Below, piece after piece: positions 25,287 to 34,849 of a stretch of DNA of 64,000 bases. The DNA is from Sphingobacterium tabacisoli (GTDB taxonomy: Bacteria > Bacteroidota > Bacteroidia > Sphingobacteriales > Sphingobacteriaceae). The translations under genes and the position numbers were made by a program. The notes beneath the pieces were generated by a model. It was given only the letters and a program-made list of their open reading frames with translations. It was not told where the DNA came from and did no database searches. The first letter of the stretch is position 1. Each line of letters begins with the position of its first letter. The stretch is from assembly GCF_017908035.1 (NCBI RefSeq), contig NZ_JAEQMU010000001.1, positions 1,426,001 to 1,490,000 on the forward strand, in the 5' to 3' direction.

Positions 25287-26306
25287 ATGAAAGAATTTGT
25301 TCAAGAAATAAAGCTTCTACTGGATAAGGCAAGAGAAAAAGTCTATGCCGCGACTTCCTACACAATGATAGAATGCTATTGGGAAATAGGGAAAAGTATC
25401 GTAGAAAAAGAACAGCGGGGACAAGATCGAGCTACTTATGGTACGGAAATACTGCAGAATCTATCAAATGCCCTAGGAAGTGGATTCAGTACCCGGACAT
25501 TGAGAGATATTCGTAAATGTTATCTGACTTTTCCTATTTGGGAAGATTTGGCACACGCGTGTGCCAAATTGGAATGGTCTCATATTCGGACTATTACAAG
25601 GGTCACTGATACTAAAGCACGAAAGTATTATCTGAAAGAAGCCGCTGAACAAAACTGGGGTGTACGGCAATTGGAACGTAATATAAATACGCTCTACTAC
25701 CAACGTTTAGTATCTTCAACAAATAAACAGCCTGTCGTTGATGAAATGGTTGAAAACACAAAGGACATAAAGCCGGATAACCGAGACTTTATACGTAATC
25801 CCACAGTACTGGAGTTCCTGAACATTCCTAGTAATCGTGCCTATACGGAGAGACAACTTGAACAATCACTAATAGACAATCTCCAGCAGTTTCTATTAGA
25901 ACTAGGTAAGGGGTTTGCTTTTATAGCACGTCAAAAACACATCCGTACCGAGACATCAGACTTTTTTATCGATCTAGTGTTCTACAATTATATATTGAAG
26001 TGTTTTGTGATCGTTGAGTTAAAAACAGAGAAAATCACACATCAGGATGTCGGACAGTTGGATATGTATGTCCGTATGTTTGACGATCTGGAGAGAAAAG
26101 AAGATGACAATCCGACCATAGGTCTCCTGCTCTGCACGGAAACAGATCGTACTATTGCTAAATATTCTGTATTGAACGAGAATAAGCAACTATTTGCAAG
26201 CAAATATCTAGCCTATCTCCCATCAGAGGAAGAACTAGCGGCCGAAATAGAACGGGAGAAAAATGTACTCAGAGAGCAGGGGGTAGTTTATGGCTGGGAG
26301 GAATAA
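25287..26306 (+). CDS. DUF1016/YhcG-type PD-(D/E)XK nuclease family protein
   Basis: A 339-residue YhcG-like protein of full length. The N-terminal DUF1016_N domain (about 5-150) has the YWEIGKSIVEKEQRG block, the FSTRTLRDIRKCYLTFP helix and LEWSHIRTI. The C-terminal PDDEXK domain (about 165-320) has TSDFFIDLVFYN, then FVIVELKTEKI, which supply the Asp and Glu-x-Lys of the nuclease core, and DVGQLDMYV. Related proteins are linked to defence and mobile DNA. The gene contains a perfect 22-bp palindrome (25547-25568). A different DUF1016 relic lies 830 bp upstream. Confidence 0.9.
   Translation: MKEFVQEIKLLLDKAREKVYAATSYTMIECYWEIGKSIVEKEQRGQDRATYGTEILQNLSNALGSGFSTRTLRDIRKCYLTFPIWEDLAHACAKLEWSHIRTITRVTDTKARKYYLKEAAEQNWGVRQLERNINTLYYQRLVSSTNKQPVVDEMVENTKDIKPDNRDFIRNPTVLEFLNIPSNRAYTERQLEQSLIDNLQQFLLELGKGFAFIARQKHIRTETSDFFIDLVFYNYILKCFVIVELKTEKITHQDVGQLDMYVRMFDDLERKEDDNPTIGLLLCTETDRTIAKYSVLNENKQLFASKYLAYLPSEEELAAEIEREKNVLREQGVVYGWEE
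25547..25568. repeat. Perfect 22-bp palindrome inside the DUF1016 gene
   Basis: TTTGGCACACG is directly followed by its exact inverse, CGTGTGCCAAA. It falls in the codons for DLAHACAKL, in the N-terminal domain. Confidence 0.8.
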
Positions 26307-26645
26307 AAAACTGTTTACTATTCGTTTGGTGGATCTTGACAGCTAGTTTATCCATACTTTTATCCTATATGATCCTTATAAATATAGAACCCCACGCTAG
26401 CTCACGCGTTTCGCGTGTGCCCTCGATAAATGACTTTAAATATATCAATAGAATAAAACGAATGGTACAACGAGCCGGAAGTATTAATTTCAGAATCCTG
26501 AAGGTCTATATTTTGTCGGCTCTGCGACAGTATACTGGATCGATGTATTTGTCCGTCCACAATACAGTATTATTGTCGAAAGCCCGAGATACACCAAAAG
26601 AGAAACATACCTAGATTCCCTCCGGAGTTCATTTTAATTTGTTGT

Positions 26646-27081
26646 TCAAAAAAGGAAAAATGGATTCCTACGGAATTTATGTTCGAGTTGACAAAATCAG
26701 AGTATGAGGTAATTCTAAGATCGCAAAATGTGACCTTCGAACAAGGGAGATACTCAAAGTACCTACCCTTTGCCTTTACCGAATTATGGATTGCTGATGC
26801 TTTCGAATATGCTAAAGAGCGAACAAGCTATAACCATGAGCATCCGTATCATAGATGTATTTGTCAAGCTACGAAACATGCTGTATTACAACACACAAAT
26901 GCAACTAGAGATATCTGAAATCAAATACAATATAGAGCAAATCGTCAAAAAACAAAAAGGTCACGACCAGAACATCCAATTGCTATTTGAATACATCAAC
27001 CGCCTGCAAGAGAAGGAAGAGAAGATGGTGATGAAGCAGAACCCAAAGAGTGAAATCGGATTTAAGGTCGGTGGATCTTAA
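26646..27081 (+). pseudogene. ORF6N-domain protein, truncated and frameshifted
   Basis: The frame from 26646 reads PTEFMFELTKSEYEVILRSQ and then KYLPFAFTE, a clear ORF6N (phage-type DNA-binding) signature. About one base is then missing near 26789, and the homology continues in the next frame: LLMLSNMLKSEQAITMSI, DVFVKLRNML, then a coiled-coil-like end and KSEIGFKVG. The N-terminal start of the domain is absent. The stretch 26307-26645 between it and the nuclease gene shows nothing I can support. The gene ends at a strong terminator (27133-27160). Confidence 0.75.
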
Positions 27082-27132
27082 AACAATCTGACGAAAAGAT
27101 AATAGAAATAAGATTTGCCCTAAAAAATAATT

Positions 27133-27160
27133 AAGGTGTCGCAAAATGCGACACCTTCTT
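27133..27160. terminator. Bidirectional terminator between the island and module II
   Basis: Perfect 10-bp stem AAGGTGTCGC/GCGACACCTT with a 4-5 base loop; CTTTTTG follows on the plus strand and AATTATTTTTT on the minus strand, so it serves both convergent units. Confidence 0.9.
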
Positions 27161-27165
27161 TTTGA

Positions 27166-28404
27166 CTATAACCTTTCCTCCATCAAAAAAACAGCGGTCT
27201 CTCTATCCTCAGCAATCAGTTGAAGACCACTCCGTCTCAGCAGCGTATTTAGAGACTCGAATGAATCCCATTTTCCAGCATACATCTTCCTATTTTTATC
27301 CACCTCATTAATAAGCGGCGGAAAATCTACGTTTAAATCTGCCATAAAAGCAAAATCAGACACAAATGAACGCATCTGCTCAGGCTGTTCGGTGGCAGCC
27401 CTGCCTTCTTTGATGACCCATACCGGTATCTTTTGCTTGACAAAACTTGTCCGCACATTGTACCAATTGTCCAGATCTTCTATAATGGCCACCATGCGAT
27501 CGGCAGGTTTGTCAGCTAATCGGCTCGTCCGCTCATAAGAAATACTATTTTGGATTTTCCAGTCCTCTTCGAAAAGTTCAACCTCCGGATTGTGAATAAA
27601 GCGATCCTTATCGCGGACTATGAGTTTTATCCGCGAAGGTTTCATAAAGGGAATTTCGTGTATTTTTCCGTAGCAATAGAAATAAAACGGAAGTGCTGTA
27701 ACATTTACTGCATAATCACGGATAGTCGCATCCAAAGAGTCCACCTGCACGCCAAATTTTGTATCAGCATCCTCCAGATATCCCATTATACCTGAATATG
27801 ATCTGGTACTGTCCGTATATCTGGGCAAAAGCGGTATCTTATAATCAAATTCCCGATAATCATCTTTTATGGGCAGGTCAATCGTCTTATTACCTAGCAG
27901 TTCTTCAATAACTTTTTGATTAAGATATTCGCCATAGGTGACCGCAGCTACTTTCCCCTTATACAACCAGACCAGATGAGGCACTGTACGGTGCGGGAAC
28001 AACCGGTTGAAAACCGTATCGTTCACAACAAAATCCAATGATAAATTATCAAAGTTTCCAGAACGTTTTAATGCTTCTATCATAATCTGCCCGCTTTCAT
28101 AAGCAACGGGAATAATTTTCAATTGCCCAGAATATAACTCCTGGAGCTTTTTAATCTTAGGGATGGACGCCAGGCAATTCGTACAGGTACTTGTCATAAA
28201 ATCCAGTACAATAAGGTCTCTTTGATAAGAGGACAATTTCTTACCCTGCTTACCATTCAGCAGTGTCCCTATAGGCAGGTCCTCAACAGCCTGACCAATT
28301 TTGGGCAGATTGACTTCCTGCACGGATATCGGTTGGGCCACCGCTATCTCCACAGAACAATGGATGCCTATTACTATCACTATTAATTTATATATATCTT
28401 TCAT
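27166..28404 (-). CDS. TlpA-like thioredoxin protein with C-terminal extension (module II)
   Basis: A 412-residue exported protein. Signal peptide about residues 1-23; thioredoxin domain about 30-180 with active site CTNC in TSTCTNCLASIPK; cis-Pro region TVPHLVWL; then a C-terminal domain of about 220 residues like those of the other long copies. The active-site dipeptide (TN) differs from the other modules, which suggests a different redox potential. It is the last gene of module II, starting 2 bp after the SusD stop. Confidence 0.87.
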   Translation of the reverse strand: MKDIYKLIVIVIGIHCSVEIAVAQPISVQEVNLPKIGQAVEDLPIGTLLNGKQGKKLSSYQRDLIVLDFMTSTCTNCLASIPKIKKLQELYSGQLKIIPVAYESGQIMIEALKRSGNFDNLSLDFVVNDTVFNRLFPHRTVPHLVWLYKGKVAAVTYGEYLNQKVIEELLGNKTIDLPIKDDYREFDYKIPLLPRYTDSTRSYSGIMGYLEDADTKFGVQVDSLDATIRDYAVNVTALPFYFYCYGKIHEIPFMKPSRIKLIVRDKDRFIHNPEVELFEEDWKIQNSISYERTSRLADKPADRMVAIIEDLDNWYNVRTSFVKQKIPVWVIKEGRAATEQPEQMRSFVSDFAFMADLNVDFPPLINEVDKNRKMYAGKWDSFESLNTLLRRSGLQLIAEDRETAVFLMEERL

Positions 28405-28406
28405 AA

Positions 28407-29786
28407 CTATCTTTTTGTTTGTTGTAGAGTTGAGTTTTCTAAAACAGCTAGCGGAATTAGCATCGTATACCTCAGGTCATTTGGCGGCAATACATATTCC
28501 TTATTCTCTATATTTCGATAGAGAGTCTGTGCGGTCGACGTATCCAGATTGAGCCGCTTCAGATCCGACCAGCGACGCTGTCTCATAATCAGCTCTTTCC
28601 GACGCTCCATTAAAATGATTTCCAACAATTTTTGAGGGTCTTTCTCAGTGATGAGGTTAAACTGAGACTTGACCCAGCGAGACCTGCGCAGCCTATTGAG
28701 ATCCATTAAAGCGGAATCGACCTTCCCTGTCCTTACGTAACCTTCTGCACGCGAGATCAAAATCTCATCTACGGCCAGACCACTGAACGGCGCCTGATTG
28801 AGCTGACCGTCATAATTTCCTTTGTAGGAATAGGTTCCGTCGGCATTTTTAATAAAGAAAACCGCTTTCCGCAGATCGGAATCGTCATATTTTTCCATCA
28901 GCGTACTGTCCAGTTTCCATCGTGTCCGGGTATACGTTGCACTCCCTACAGCGATAGCCTGGAAAATCACCTCCTTATTGAATCTTGCTATGGGACTATT
29001 GCTTGCCGCGTTGAGCGTTTCAAAATCCAGCAGGTCAGATTTTTCAAGCAGACAAGCGCTGGCATATTGTACAGCTCTTGGATAATCCTGCAAGTAAAGA
29101 TAGATGCGCGCCAACAAAGCATTGGCGGCAATCTTGGTGGGAGTAGAAAGCACATTTCCAGTAGCTGGCAACAAGATTGCCGCGTCATTCGCATCCTGCA
29201 ATAGCTGCTTATAGAATTCGCTTATAGTCGACCGTTCTACCCGATCCTCAATATTCGGAGTTTTCCGGTACGGAATAGCTTCTTTGTTTATATTTGTACC
29301 ATTGGCTAACGGTATCGGCACAAATAATTCAGCCAGCGCAAAATGCGCATAGGCACGAAAGAAAAGAGCTTCACCTTTTAATGTTTTGGATTGCTGAGTT
29401 TCATCCAGGTTTTTCAGCACGTCCAGCACCTGGTTGGCCACATATACTTTTTTATACTGTGCGGACCACTGCGTGGCTGGAGGAGTAATGTCGGTGTTCC
29501 AAATAAACAGTTCCTTATCCTCAAGGATGGAAACAGACAGCCAATTGGCAGTAGTCATCATAAAATTGTCCGATGCCAGTTCGCCTATATAGGGATAGCC
29601 CTGATTAAGTACACTGTAATTATTCAAAAGAGCATTGCAGTCTTCTAAAGTCGTAGGAACAGCCTTGCGCAGATCGGGTTTCATATCGAGATACTCCTTA
29701 CAGCCGAAGAATGCTGTAAAGGACAAGATCCATACTGCTGCCTTCAATAGATTTATTTTTTTCATCTGTATAAATTTATTTTTCAA
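28407..29786 (-). CDS. RagB/SusD family lipoprotein (module II)
   Basis: A 459-residue SusD homologue; the start may be the ATG eight codons in (about 29765), giving MKKINLLKAAVW and the lipobox FFGC. It has the LDMKPDLRKAVP opening, the TPR helix GEALFFRAYAHFALAELF and the C-terminal block ERRKELIMRQRRWSDLKRLN, ending QQTKR. It lies between SusC and TlpA, 74 bp after SusC. As the surface partner of SusC it should capture the ligand. Confidence 0.92.
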   Translation of the reverse strand: MKNKFIQMKKINLLKAAVWILSFTAFFGCKEYLDMKPDLRKAVPTTLEDCNALLNNYSVLNQGYPYIGELASDNFMMTTANWLSVSILEDKELFIWNTDITPPATQWSAQYKKVYVANQVLDVLKNLDETQQSKTLKGEALFFRAYAHFALAELFVPIPLANGTNINKEAIPYRKTPNIEDRVERSTISEFYKQLLQDANDAAILLPATGNVLSTPTKIAANALLARIYLYLQDYPRAVQYASACLLEKSDLLDFETLNAASNSPIARFNKEVIFQAIAVGSATYTRTRWKLDSTLMEKYDDSDLRKAVFFIKNADGTYSYKGNYDGQLNQAPFSGLAVDEILISRAEGYVRTGKVDSALMDLNRLRRSRWVKSQFNLITEKDPQKLLEIILMERRKELIMRQRRWSDLKRLNLDTSTAQTLYRNIENKEYVLPPNDLRYTMLIPLAVLENSTLQQTKR

Positions 29787-29860
29787 TTGTGATGAAGCTA
29801 TCAGATTTATTCATTCACCAACGTATTTGAATAAGTCGTGATAGCTTCATGATAGCTTCG

Positions 29861-32800
29861 TTAAAGTGAAAAATTTAAGCCCAAGGTATAGATAGCCGGT
29901 AAAGGAATTGCCGTACCATAATCGGAATCTATACGATATTTTGTTTTCTTCCACAGCATCAGACCTATATTGTCTGCATTTAAAAACAAGGATGCTTGCC
30001 TCACTCCCGGTATTTTACCTTTAAGGCTGTATTCAAGATTGATATCTTTCAGCTTGACGGCGTCCCCACGCTCAACCAGGGCATCCGAGGCCTTATAAAA
30101 ATTCTCCATCGCCAGGTTAAGCGGATAGATAAAAGCCGGCACATCCGTCATGCGTTCATCACCCGGCTTTTGCCAGCGTCTATCATAATCCTCATGCGAT
30201 ATCCAATAGTTTGCAAATGCCAGCGCACTCATCCCTGTGCGCCTAAAGAAAAATTTGAACTTATACTGTAGGGTAAATGACAGCTTAAAATCAGCTATCT
30301 GGACAGTATTTCTCAAAAAACCATTATAGAGCGGTATAGCTGACCCCATAAACCGCACATCCTCTATCGACACCGAGTTGAGCTTGGAGTAATCCTTGCT
30401 TACCTCACCATTGAGGTATCCTTGCGGCGCACCTGTTTCGGGATCAAGGCCGGCAAAGCGATAAGCGTAGATAGCATACAGATCATTTCCCACAATAGGA
30501 TTGGGCACAATACCGTTGTCCATGTAGCTTGATACGGACGTGGACCTATAGTTGTATTTTTTTGTAAAGTTCCTATTGAAATTAATGATCCAGTCGGTTG
30601 ACCATTGGAAGCCTCTGGTTTTTATATTTACCGATCTGATGGAAGCCTCCAATCCCCTACTGACAAAGCTGGCAACATTGAGCACCTGATTATCAAATCC
30701 GACAGTGGGGTCAACATTTGCCCTTGCCACGATATCTTTACCCTCTTTGTGGTATAGATCTATAGCCCCAGAAATACGCTGATTGCGGGAGGCAAAGTCA
30801 ATCCCAAAATTCAGTATCCCTACACGTTCCGCCCGGTATCTGGGATTAGGCGGATTGACCATATATCCAAATGGTAAGCCTGTGATACTGTTTGTACCGC
30901 CATATTCCATCGTCGGATAAGCAGAATAATCATTTACAGCCTTACCATTATAGCCGTATGTCATCCTTAGCTTGAGGTATGGCAGAAAAGAAATTTTATA
31001 GAATGGCTCCTGCGAGATATCCCAGCTCAGTCCGGACGACCATAGCGGCTGCCATTTGTCATTTGTCGATACACCAAAAAGATTAGAAGCATCCTGCCGG
31101 GCACTGGCACTCAGCACATATCTATTTTTGTAGGTCAGCGAAGCATTGGAAAACACAGATAAAAACCGTTGCCTATATTCCTCGAGCATGATCCCATTTG
31201 GGATAACACCCGATCCGGCGAGTCCACCTAGCAAAGGAAATGTACTAAGAAAGTCGACAGGCTGATAGTTGAGTGTCTTCCTATCGTATCCATACAATCT
31301 ACTGCCATCGATCCTGTTCTGCAAATCTTTTAGTTCAGCACCGAGGATGCCGCTGATACGAAAAAGATCTCCTTTGCCAAACGGTCTATCGAGCTGCGCA
31401 TTCACACGCAGATTATTGGCATGAACCCTTCCATCCTGCATGGTATAAATATCACCGATCGGGATAATGTGTTTTATTCCCGCAGCAGGTGAATATTGGG
31501 AGAATAGATTAATATAGTTCTGTGTAAAATACGACTGCAGACCCTGCCAGTTTGTAACTTTATTTGTTGACTCCTGATATTGGTAGTTCAGCATAAGCTG
31601 CAGATATTCATTGATTTTAAACTGCCCGCCCAGATTGAGCATGATATCGGTTGTGGTATTCACATTTTCACTCGACTGCAATTCGTTCCCAAGGTTGTAC
31701 TTTGCCGGCAGCAGCTGACCATTAAAAAGCGTATCGATAAAAGAACCTTTAAACGTCACTGTTTCCAGGTCTCTAAAATTTCCGCCGTCATCCACTAAGC
31801 TGATATAAGGGTAATTGGACCTCCCATCGCCGGAATACAAGGCACCATATGCTATTGAAGACTCGCTACCCAGGTTCCTTGCGCTGCTACGGCTCATTAC
31901 GGTACTCAAATTTAGCTGCAGGCGATCTGTCGGCCGTGCATTAATGGCGGCACGAACGTTATAGCGGTCATTGAAAGAGGACTTCAAAGAATTGAGATTT
32001 TTGTTATATCCTCCAGAAGCTACAAAATCCATGAGACGATTCCCACCTGAAAAATTAACATTGTACTGCTGATTGAATCCCTTTCGGTAGATGTATTTCA
32101 GGTAATCTTTTCGGACATCCTGTGCCGAAAAAACAACTTTCTGACTGTCATAAGTATCCTGATCAATAATGTTCCTTTTCAGCTGGTTCCGGAGCTGCAC
32201 AATTGGAGATAAGGTTCGCTCGGGAGCATTCAGCTGCCAGTCGTAAAACCCTTTATCAAAAAGAAACTCTTCCATTTCAATAAACGAGCGGCTGCTCGCA
32301 TCAGGCCTATAGAACAGGTCTGGTTTTTCTGTCATTTGCAGGTTAATATTAGCATCGACCTTTGTTGTTCCATTTGCCGCACCCTTCTTTGTTGTCAGGA
32401 CAATGACACCATTTCCGGCCATTGATCCCCATATGGAAGCTGCCGCAGCATCTTTGAGGATCGTGACACTTTCGATATCGTTGGGGTTGATGTTCATGAT
32501 ATCCCCTTCGTAAGGAAAATTGTCCAATACGATCAATGGGCTCGCCTTGCCATAGAAAGTCGTGCGTCCTCGCAGGCGCATCTGCTGCATCAGCGTGCTT
32601 GCTGTAGATCTTTTATCAAAAATAAATGACGGGGAAAGCCCCTCCAGACGAGACAGAATGTTTGTTGATTTATTGATATTGAACTTTTCACTATCTATCA
32701 GTTCAAAGCTGCCTGTTGCACGCTCTTTGGGGATCTGCTGGTAACCTGTAGAGACCACTTCGACCTCTTCCACCTCGGCCGAAAATGGCTTTAAAGATAC

Positions 32801-33418
32801 CGTTCCGATATCCGCATTTGCACTAAGCTTTTGACTGGTATAACCTAAATAGACCACCTCTAGTTTTGCTCCTTCTTGAACCTGTCCGAGTTCAAAATAT
32901 CCCTCCTCGTCCGTCTTGGTCTGCACTGCTGTACGTTTACCTTGCCCATCCAGCACATACACCGATGCACCTGCCAATGATTCTCCTTTTTCATTGGTCA
33001 CCCGGCCGCGGATGGGTTCTTGCTGAACGGCAGACTCGCCATCCTCGCGATCCTTTTTGGCTACAACGTAACGGGGCTTGATGGCAATAGACTGTCCTTT
33101 GATCTGATAGGTCAGTGCCAGCGGTTTTAATAGCCTATCAAGGCTCTCTTCGAGCGTGCTATTAACCAGATCTATACTGACCGCTTTCTTATCGCCGATA
33201 AGGTCGTCATTGTAGACAAAGGTATAGGTGCTTTGCTTGCTCAGCTCGACCAGTACTTTCTGCAAAGGCATATGCTGTACCCGCAGGTTGATCCGTTGGG
33301 CGCTTGCATCGGCGAAAACCAAGGTCATCGATACAACGAGCAAGAATAAAGTTAGCTTCATGTAATAAACGTATTTAGGTATACTTAATCTCCTAGTAAT
33401 CTGTTGTTTATTGTTCAT
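29861..33418 (-). CDS. RagA/SusC TonB-dependent transporter with STN domain (module II)
   Basis: An 1185-residue receptor. A signal peptide within residues 19-41 (MKLTLFLLVVSM... ending ASAQ; the start may be residue 20), an STN domain (about 45-112: LQKVLVELSKQSTYTFVYN), a carboxypeptidase-like domain (about 135-215: GRVTNEKGESLAGASVYVLD), a plug from STGYQQIPKERATGSFE with the LRGRTTF and GSMAGNGVI motifs, and a barrel that ends YTLGLNFSL. The STN domain and the FecR/sigma pair upstream make it a signalling transporter. The leader carries a candidate antisense RNA. Confidence 0.93.
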   Translation of the reverse strand: MNNKQQITRRLSIPKYVYYMKLTLFLLVVSMTLVFADASAQRINLRVQHMPLQKVLVELSKQSTYTFVYNDDLIGDKKAVSIDLVNSTLEESLDRLLKPLALTYQIKGQSIAIKPRYVVAKKDREDGESAVQQEPIRGRVTNEKGESLAGASVYVLDGQGKRTAVQTKTDEEGYFELGQVQEGAKLEVVYLGYTSQKLSANADIGTVSLKPFSAEVEEVEVVSTGYQQIPKERATGSFELIDSEKFNINKSTNILSRLEGLSPSFIFDKRSTASTLMQQMRLRGRTTFYGKASPLIVLDNFPYEGDIMNINPNDIESVTILKDAAAASIWGSMAGNGVIVLTTKKGAANGTTKVDANINLQMTEKPDLFYRPDASSRSFIEMEEFLFDKGFYDWQLNAPERTLSPIVQLRNQLKRNIIDQDTYDSQKVVFSAQDVRKDYLKYIYRKGFNQQYNVNFSGGNRLMDFVASGGYNKNLNSLKSSFNDRYNVRAAINARPTDRLQLNLSTVMSRSSARNLGSESSIAYGALYSGDGRSNYPYISLVDDGGNFRDLETVTFKGSFIDTLFNGQLLPAKYNLGNELQSSENVNTTTDIMLNLGGQFKINEYLQLMLNYQYQESTNKVTNWQGLQSYFTQNYINLFSQYSPAAGIKHIIPIGDIYTMQDGRVHANNLRVNAQLDRPFGKGDLFRISGILGAELKDLQNRIDGSRLYGYDRKTLNYQPVDFLSTFPLLGGLAGSGVIPNGIMLEEYRQRFLSVFSNASLTYKNRYVLSASARQDASNLFGVSTNDKWQPLWSSGLSWDISQEPFYKISFLPYLKLRMTYGYNGKAVNDYSAYPTMEYGGTNSITGLPFGYMVNPPNPRYRAERVGILNFGIDFASRNQRISGAIDLYHKEGKDIVARANVDPTVGFDNQVLNVASFVSRGLEASIRSVNIKTRGFQWSTDWIINFNRNFTKKYNYRSTSVSSYMDNGIVPNPIVGNDLYAIYAYRFAGLDPETGAPQGYLNGEVSKDYSKLNSVSIEDVRFMGSAIPLYNGFLRNTVQIADFKLSFTLQYKFKFFFRRTGMSALAFANYWISHEDYDRRWQKPGDERMTDVPAFIYPLNLAMENFYKASDALVERGDAVKLKDINLEYSLKGKIPGVRQASLFLNADNIGLMLWKKTKYRIDSDYGTAIPLPAIYTLGLNFSL

Positions 33419-33483
33419 AATTTTAATTCGTCAGTTATTCATGAACAATACAGCCTTGCTTCCCCGCTGCCGTACAAGAAGAC

Positions 33484-33609
33484 TTGCTGCATTGGCAGGG
33501 AATGTTTAAGTTTGCATTGCCCGGTTATTTATAAATGGATTACGCTCCTATTATTGTTCCGGCATCCTGCCGTCCGTGTTTCCCCACGGCGGCAGTTCTC
33601 TATCGGAAC
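33484..33609 (+). ncRNA. Candidate antisense RNA in the FecR-SusC gap (module II)
   Basis: On the plus strand TTG (33484-33486), 20 bases, then TAAGTTTG (33507-33514) form a good Bacteroidota promoter. The predicted RNA starts near 33520 and ends in a nested hairpin: outer GTTCCG/CGGAAC (33556-33561, 33604-33609), inner CTGCCG/CGGCAG and CGTG/CACG. The T-run is weak here. The RNA would be antisense to the module II susC leader. Confidence 0.5.
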
Positions 33610-33624
33610 AAGCGCTAAAAAATT

Positions 33625-34779
33625 TTACTTTCCTATAGCCGTCACCCTCCTTCCTTCTCGTTTAAATTGAATTCCGCTTTCGAGCGTGATCGCTTCCAGT
33701 ACTGCTGATAGTTTAGCACTTCGCGGTACGATAGCGGACACCTTACGGTCCGCATAGGCGCCCATGTCTACCTCCACATCGTACCAGCGTTCGATCTGCT
33801 TACCAAATAGCCCTATCTCCTGATTGCGAAGGATATACATCCCCTCTTTCCAGGCCAGCACTTGCTCCAGATCCACCTCGCGCACCTTCATTCCGGCACC
33901 CGCATGGTTCTGCACCTGCTGTCCGGGGCTCAGAACAATTTCCTGCCCAGTAGCAGCCTGAGTGACACGGACATGTCCTTCGCTCAGTGTCGTCCATATC
34001 GCCCCGTTGTCTCCGTAGGCGTTGATATTGAAATGTGTCCCCAATACCGCTACACGCTGACCCTCTGTCTCTACGGTAAACGGCCTTGCCGCATCTTTGG
34101 CCACTTCCAGGTATACCTCCCCTTTGATCGAAACATGACGGTATTTGCTATCGAAGGTAGATGGATAGCGGATCTCGGAGGCAGCATTGAGCCATACCTT
34201 GGTTCCATCCGGTAGTGTGGCTTGGTACTGCCCACCGATAGGCGTCCTTAGCGTAACCTGTCTGGGAACCGCCGTACTGACCAGTAACTGCCCGTCCTGA
34301 TAGCGCACCTCTCCCTCGCTGTTAACAATGCCCTCCCCATGGCGATCCAACACAAAGGATTGTCCATCATCCAAAAAAAGCGTAGCCCTATCTGTTCCCG
34401 GAGCGATATCCTTGTCTATAGCAATGACAGGAACAAGTTCCTCCTGCGCAGGACTATAGGTGTATTGGTAAATAGCCCAGCCCAGCCCCAAGACTATCAA
34501 GATACTTGCAGCTACCCGTACTACAGGCCAGTAGCGGACTTTCACTGGGGCTATATGCGCCTGCAGACGCTCAAACGCCGCCTCGTCTACCTGTTTTATT
34601 TGATGGTCCAAGGGACTGAAGTCGACGTCCTCCTGCAAAGCGTTATCAATCAGCGTACGCAGTTCAAGCTCCGTCTCCACTGCACCAAAATAAGTCAACA
34701 ATTCATCCACGTCAGCCTGGCTGTAGTTGCCATCGAGATAGCGTTCAAATAATGCTCTTCGTTGTTTTCTGTCCTCCAC
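33625..34779 (-). CDS. FecR family anti-sigma factor (module II)
   Basis: A 384-residue anti-sigma protein. N-terminal cytoplasmic region (about 1-80) to bind the sigma factor, one membrane span (VVRVAASILIVLGLGWAIY, about 84-102), a periplasmic FecR domain with TLPDGTKVWLNAASEIRYP (about 188-206) and GEVYLEVAKDAARPF, and a C-terminal DUF4974 domain (about 315-384) that contacts the STN domain of SusC. It lies 70 bp after its sigma gene. Activity as a ligand-dependent switch of that sigma factor is expected from the family. Confidence 0.92.
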   Translation of the reverse strand: MEDRKQRRALFERYLDGNYSQADVDELLTYFGAVETELELRTLIDNALQEDVDFSPLDHQIKQVDEAAFERLQAHIAPVKVRYWPVVRVAASILIVLGLGWAIYQYTYSPAQEELVPVIAIDKDIAPGTDRATLFLDDGQSFVLDRHGEGIVNSEGEVRYQDGQLLVSTAVPRQVTLRTPIGGQYQATLPDGTKVWLNAASEIRYPSTFDSKYRHVSIKGEVYLEVAKDAARPFTVETEGQRVAVLGTHFNINAYGDNGAIWTTLSEGHVRVTQAATGQEIVLSPGQQVQNHAGAGMKVREVDLEQVLAWKEGMYILRNQEIGLFGKQIERWYDVEVDMGAYADRKVSAIVPRSAKLSAVLEAITLESGIQFKREGRRVTAIGK

Positions 34780-34849
34780 GATATAGGGTCTTTGTAGGGA
34801 TTACAATCCAGCAAGCATGATCGGGTACAAGAAAATGAAATTTATTTTT

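Noticed and set aside
26336..26614. 92-residue plus-strand frame between the nuclease and ORF6N relic
   Set aside because: No recognisable domain and no match to the missing ORF6N N-terminus; not supported as a gene.
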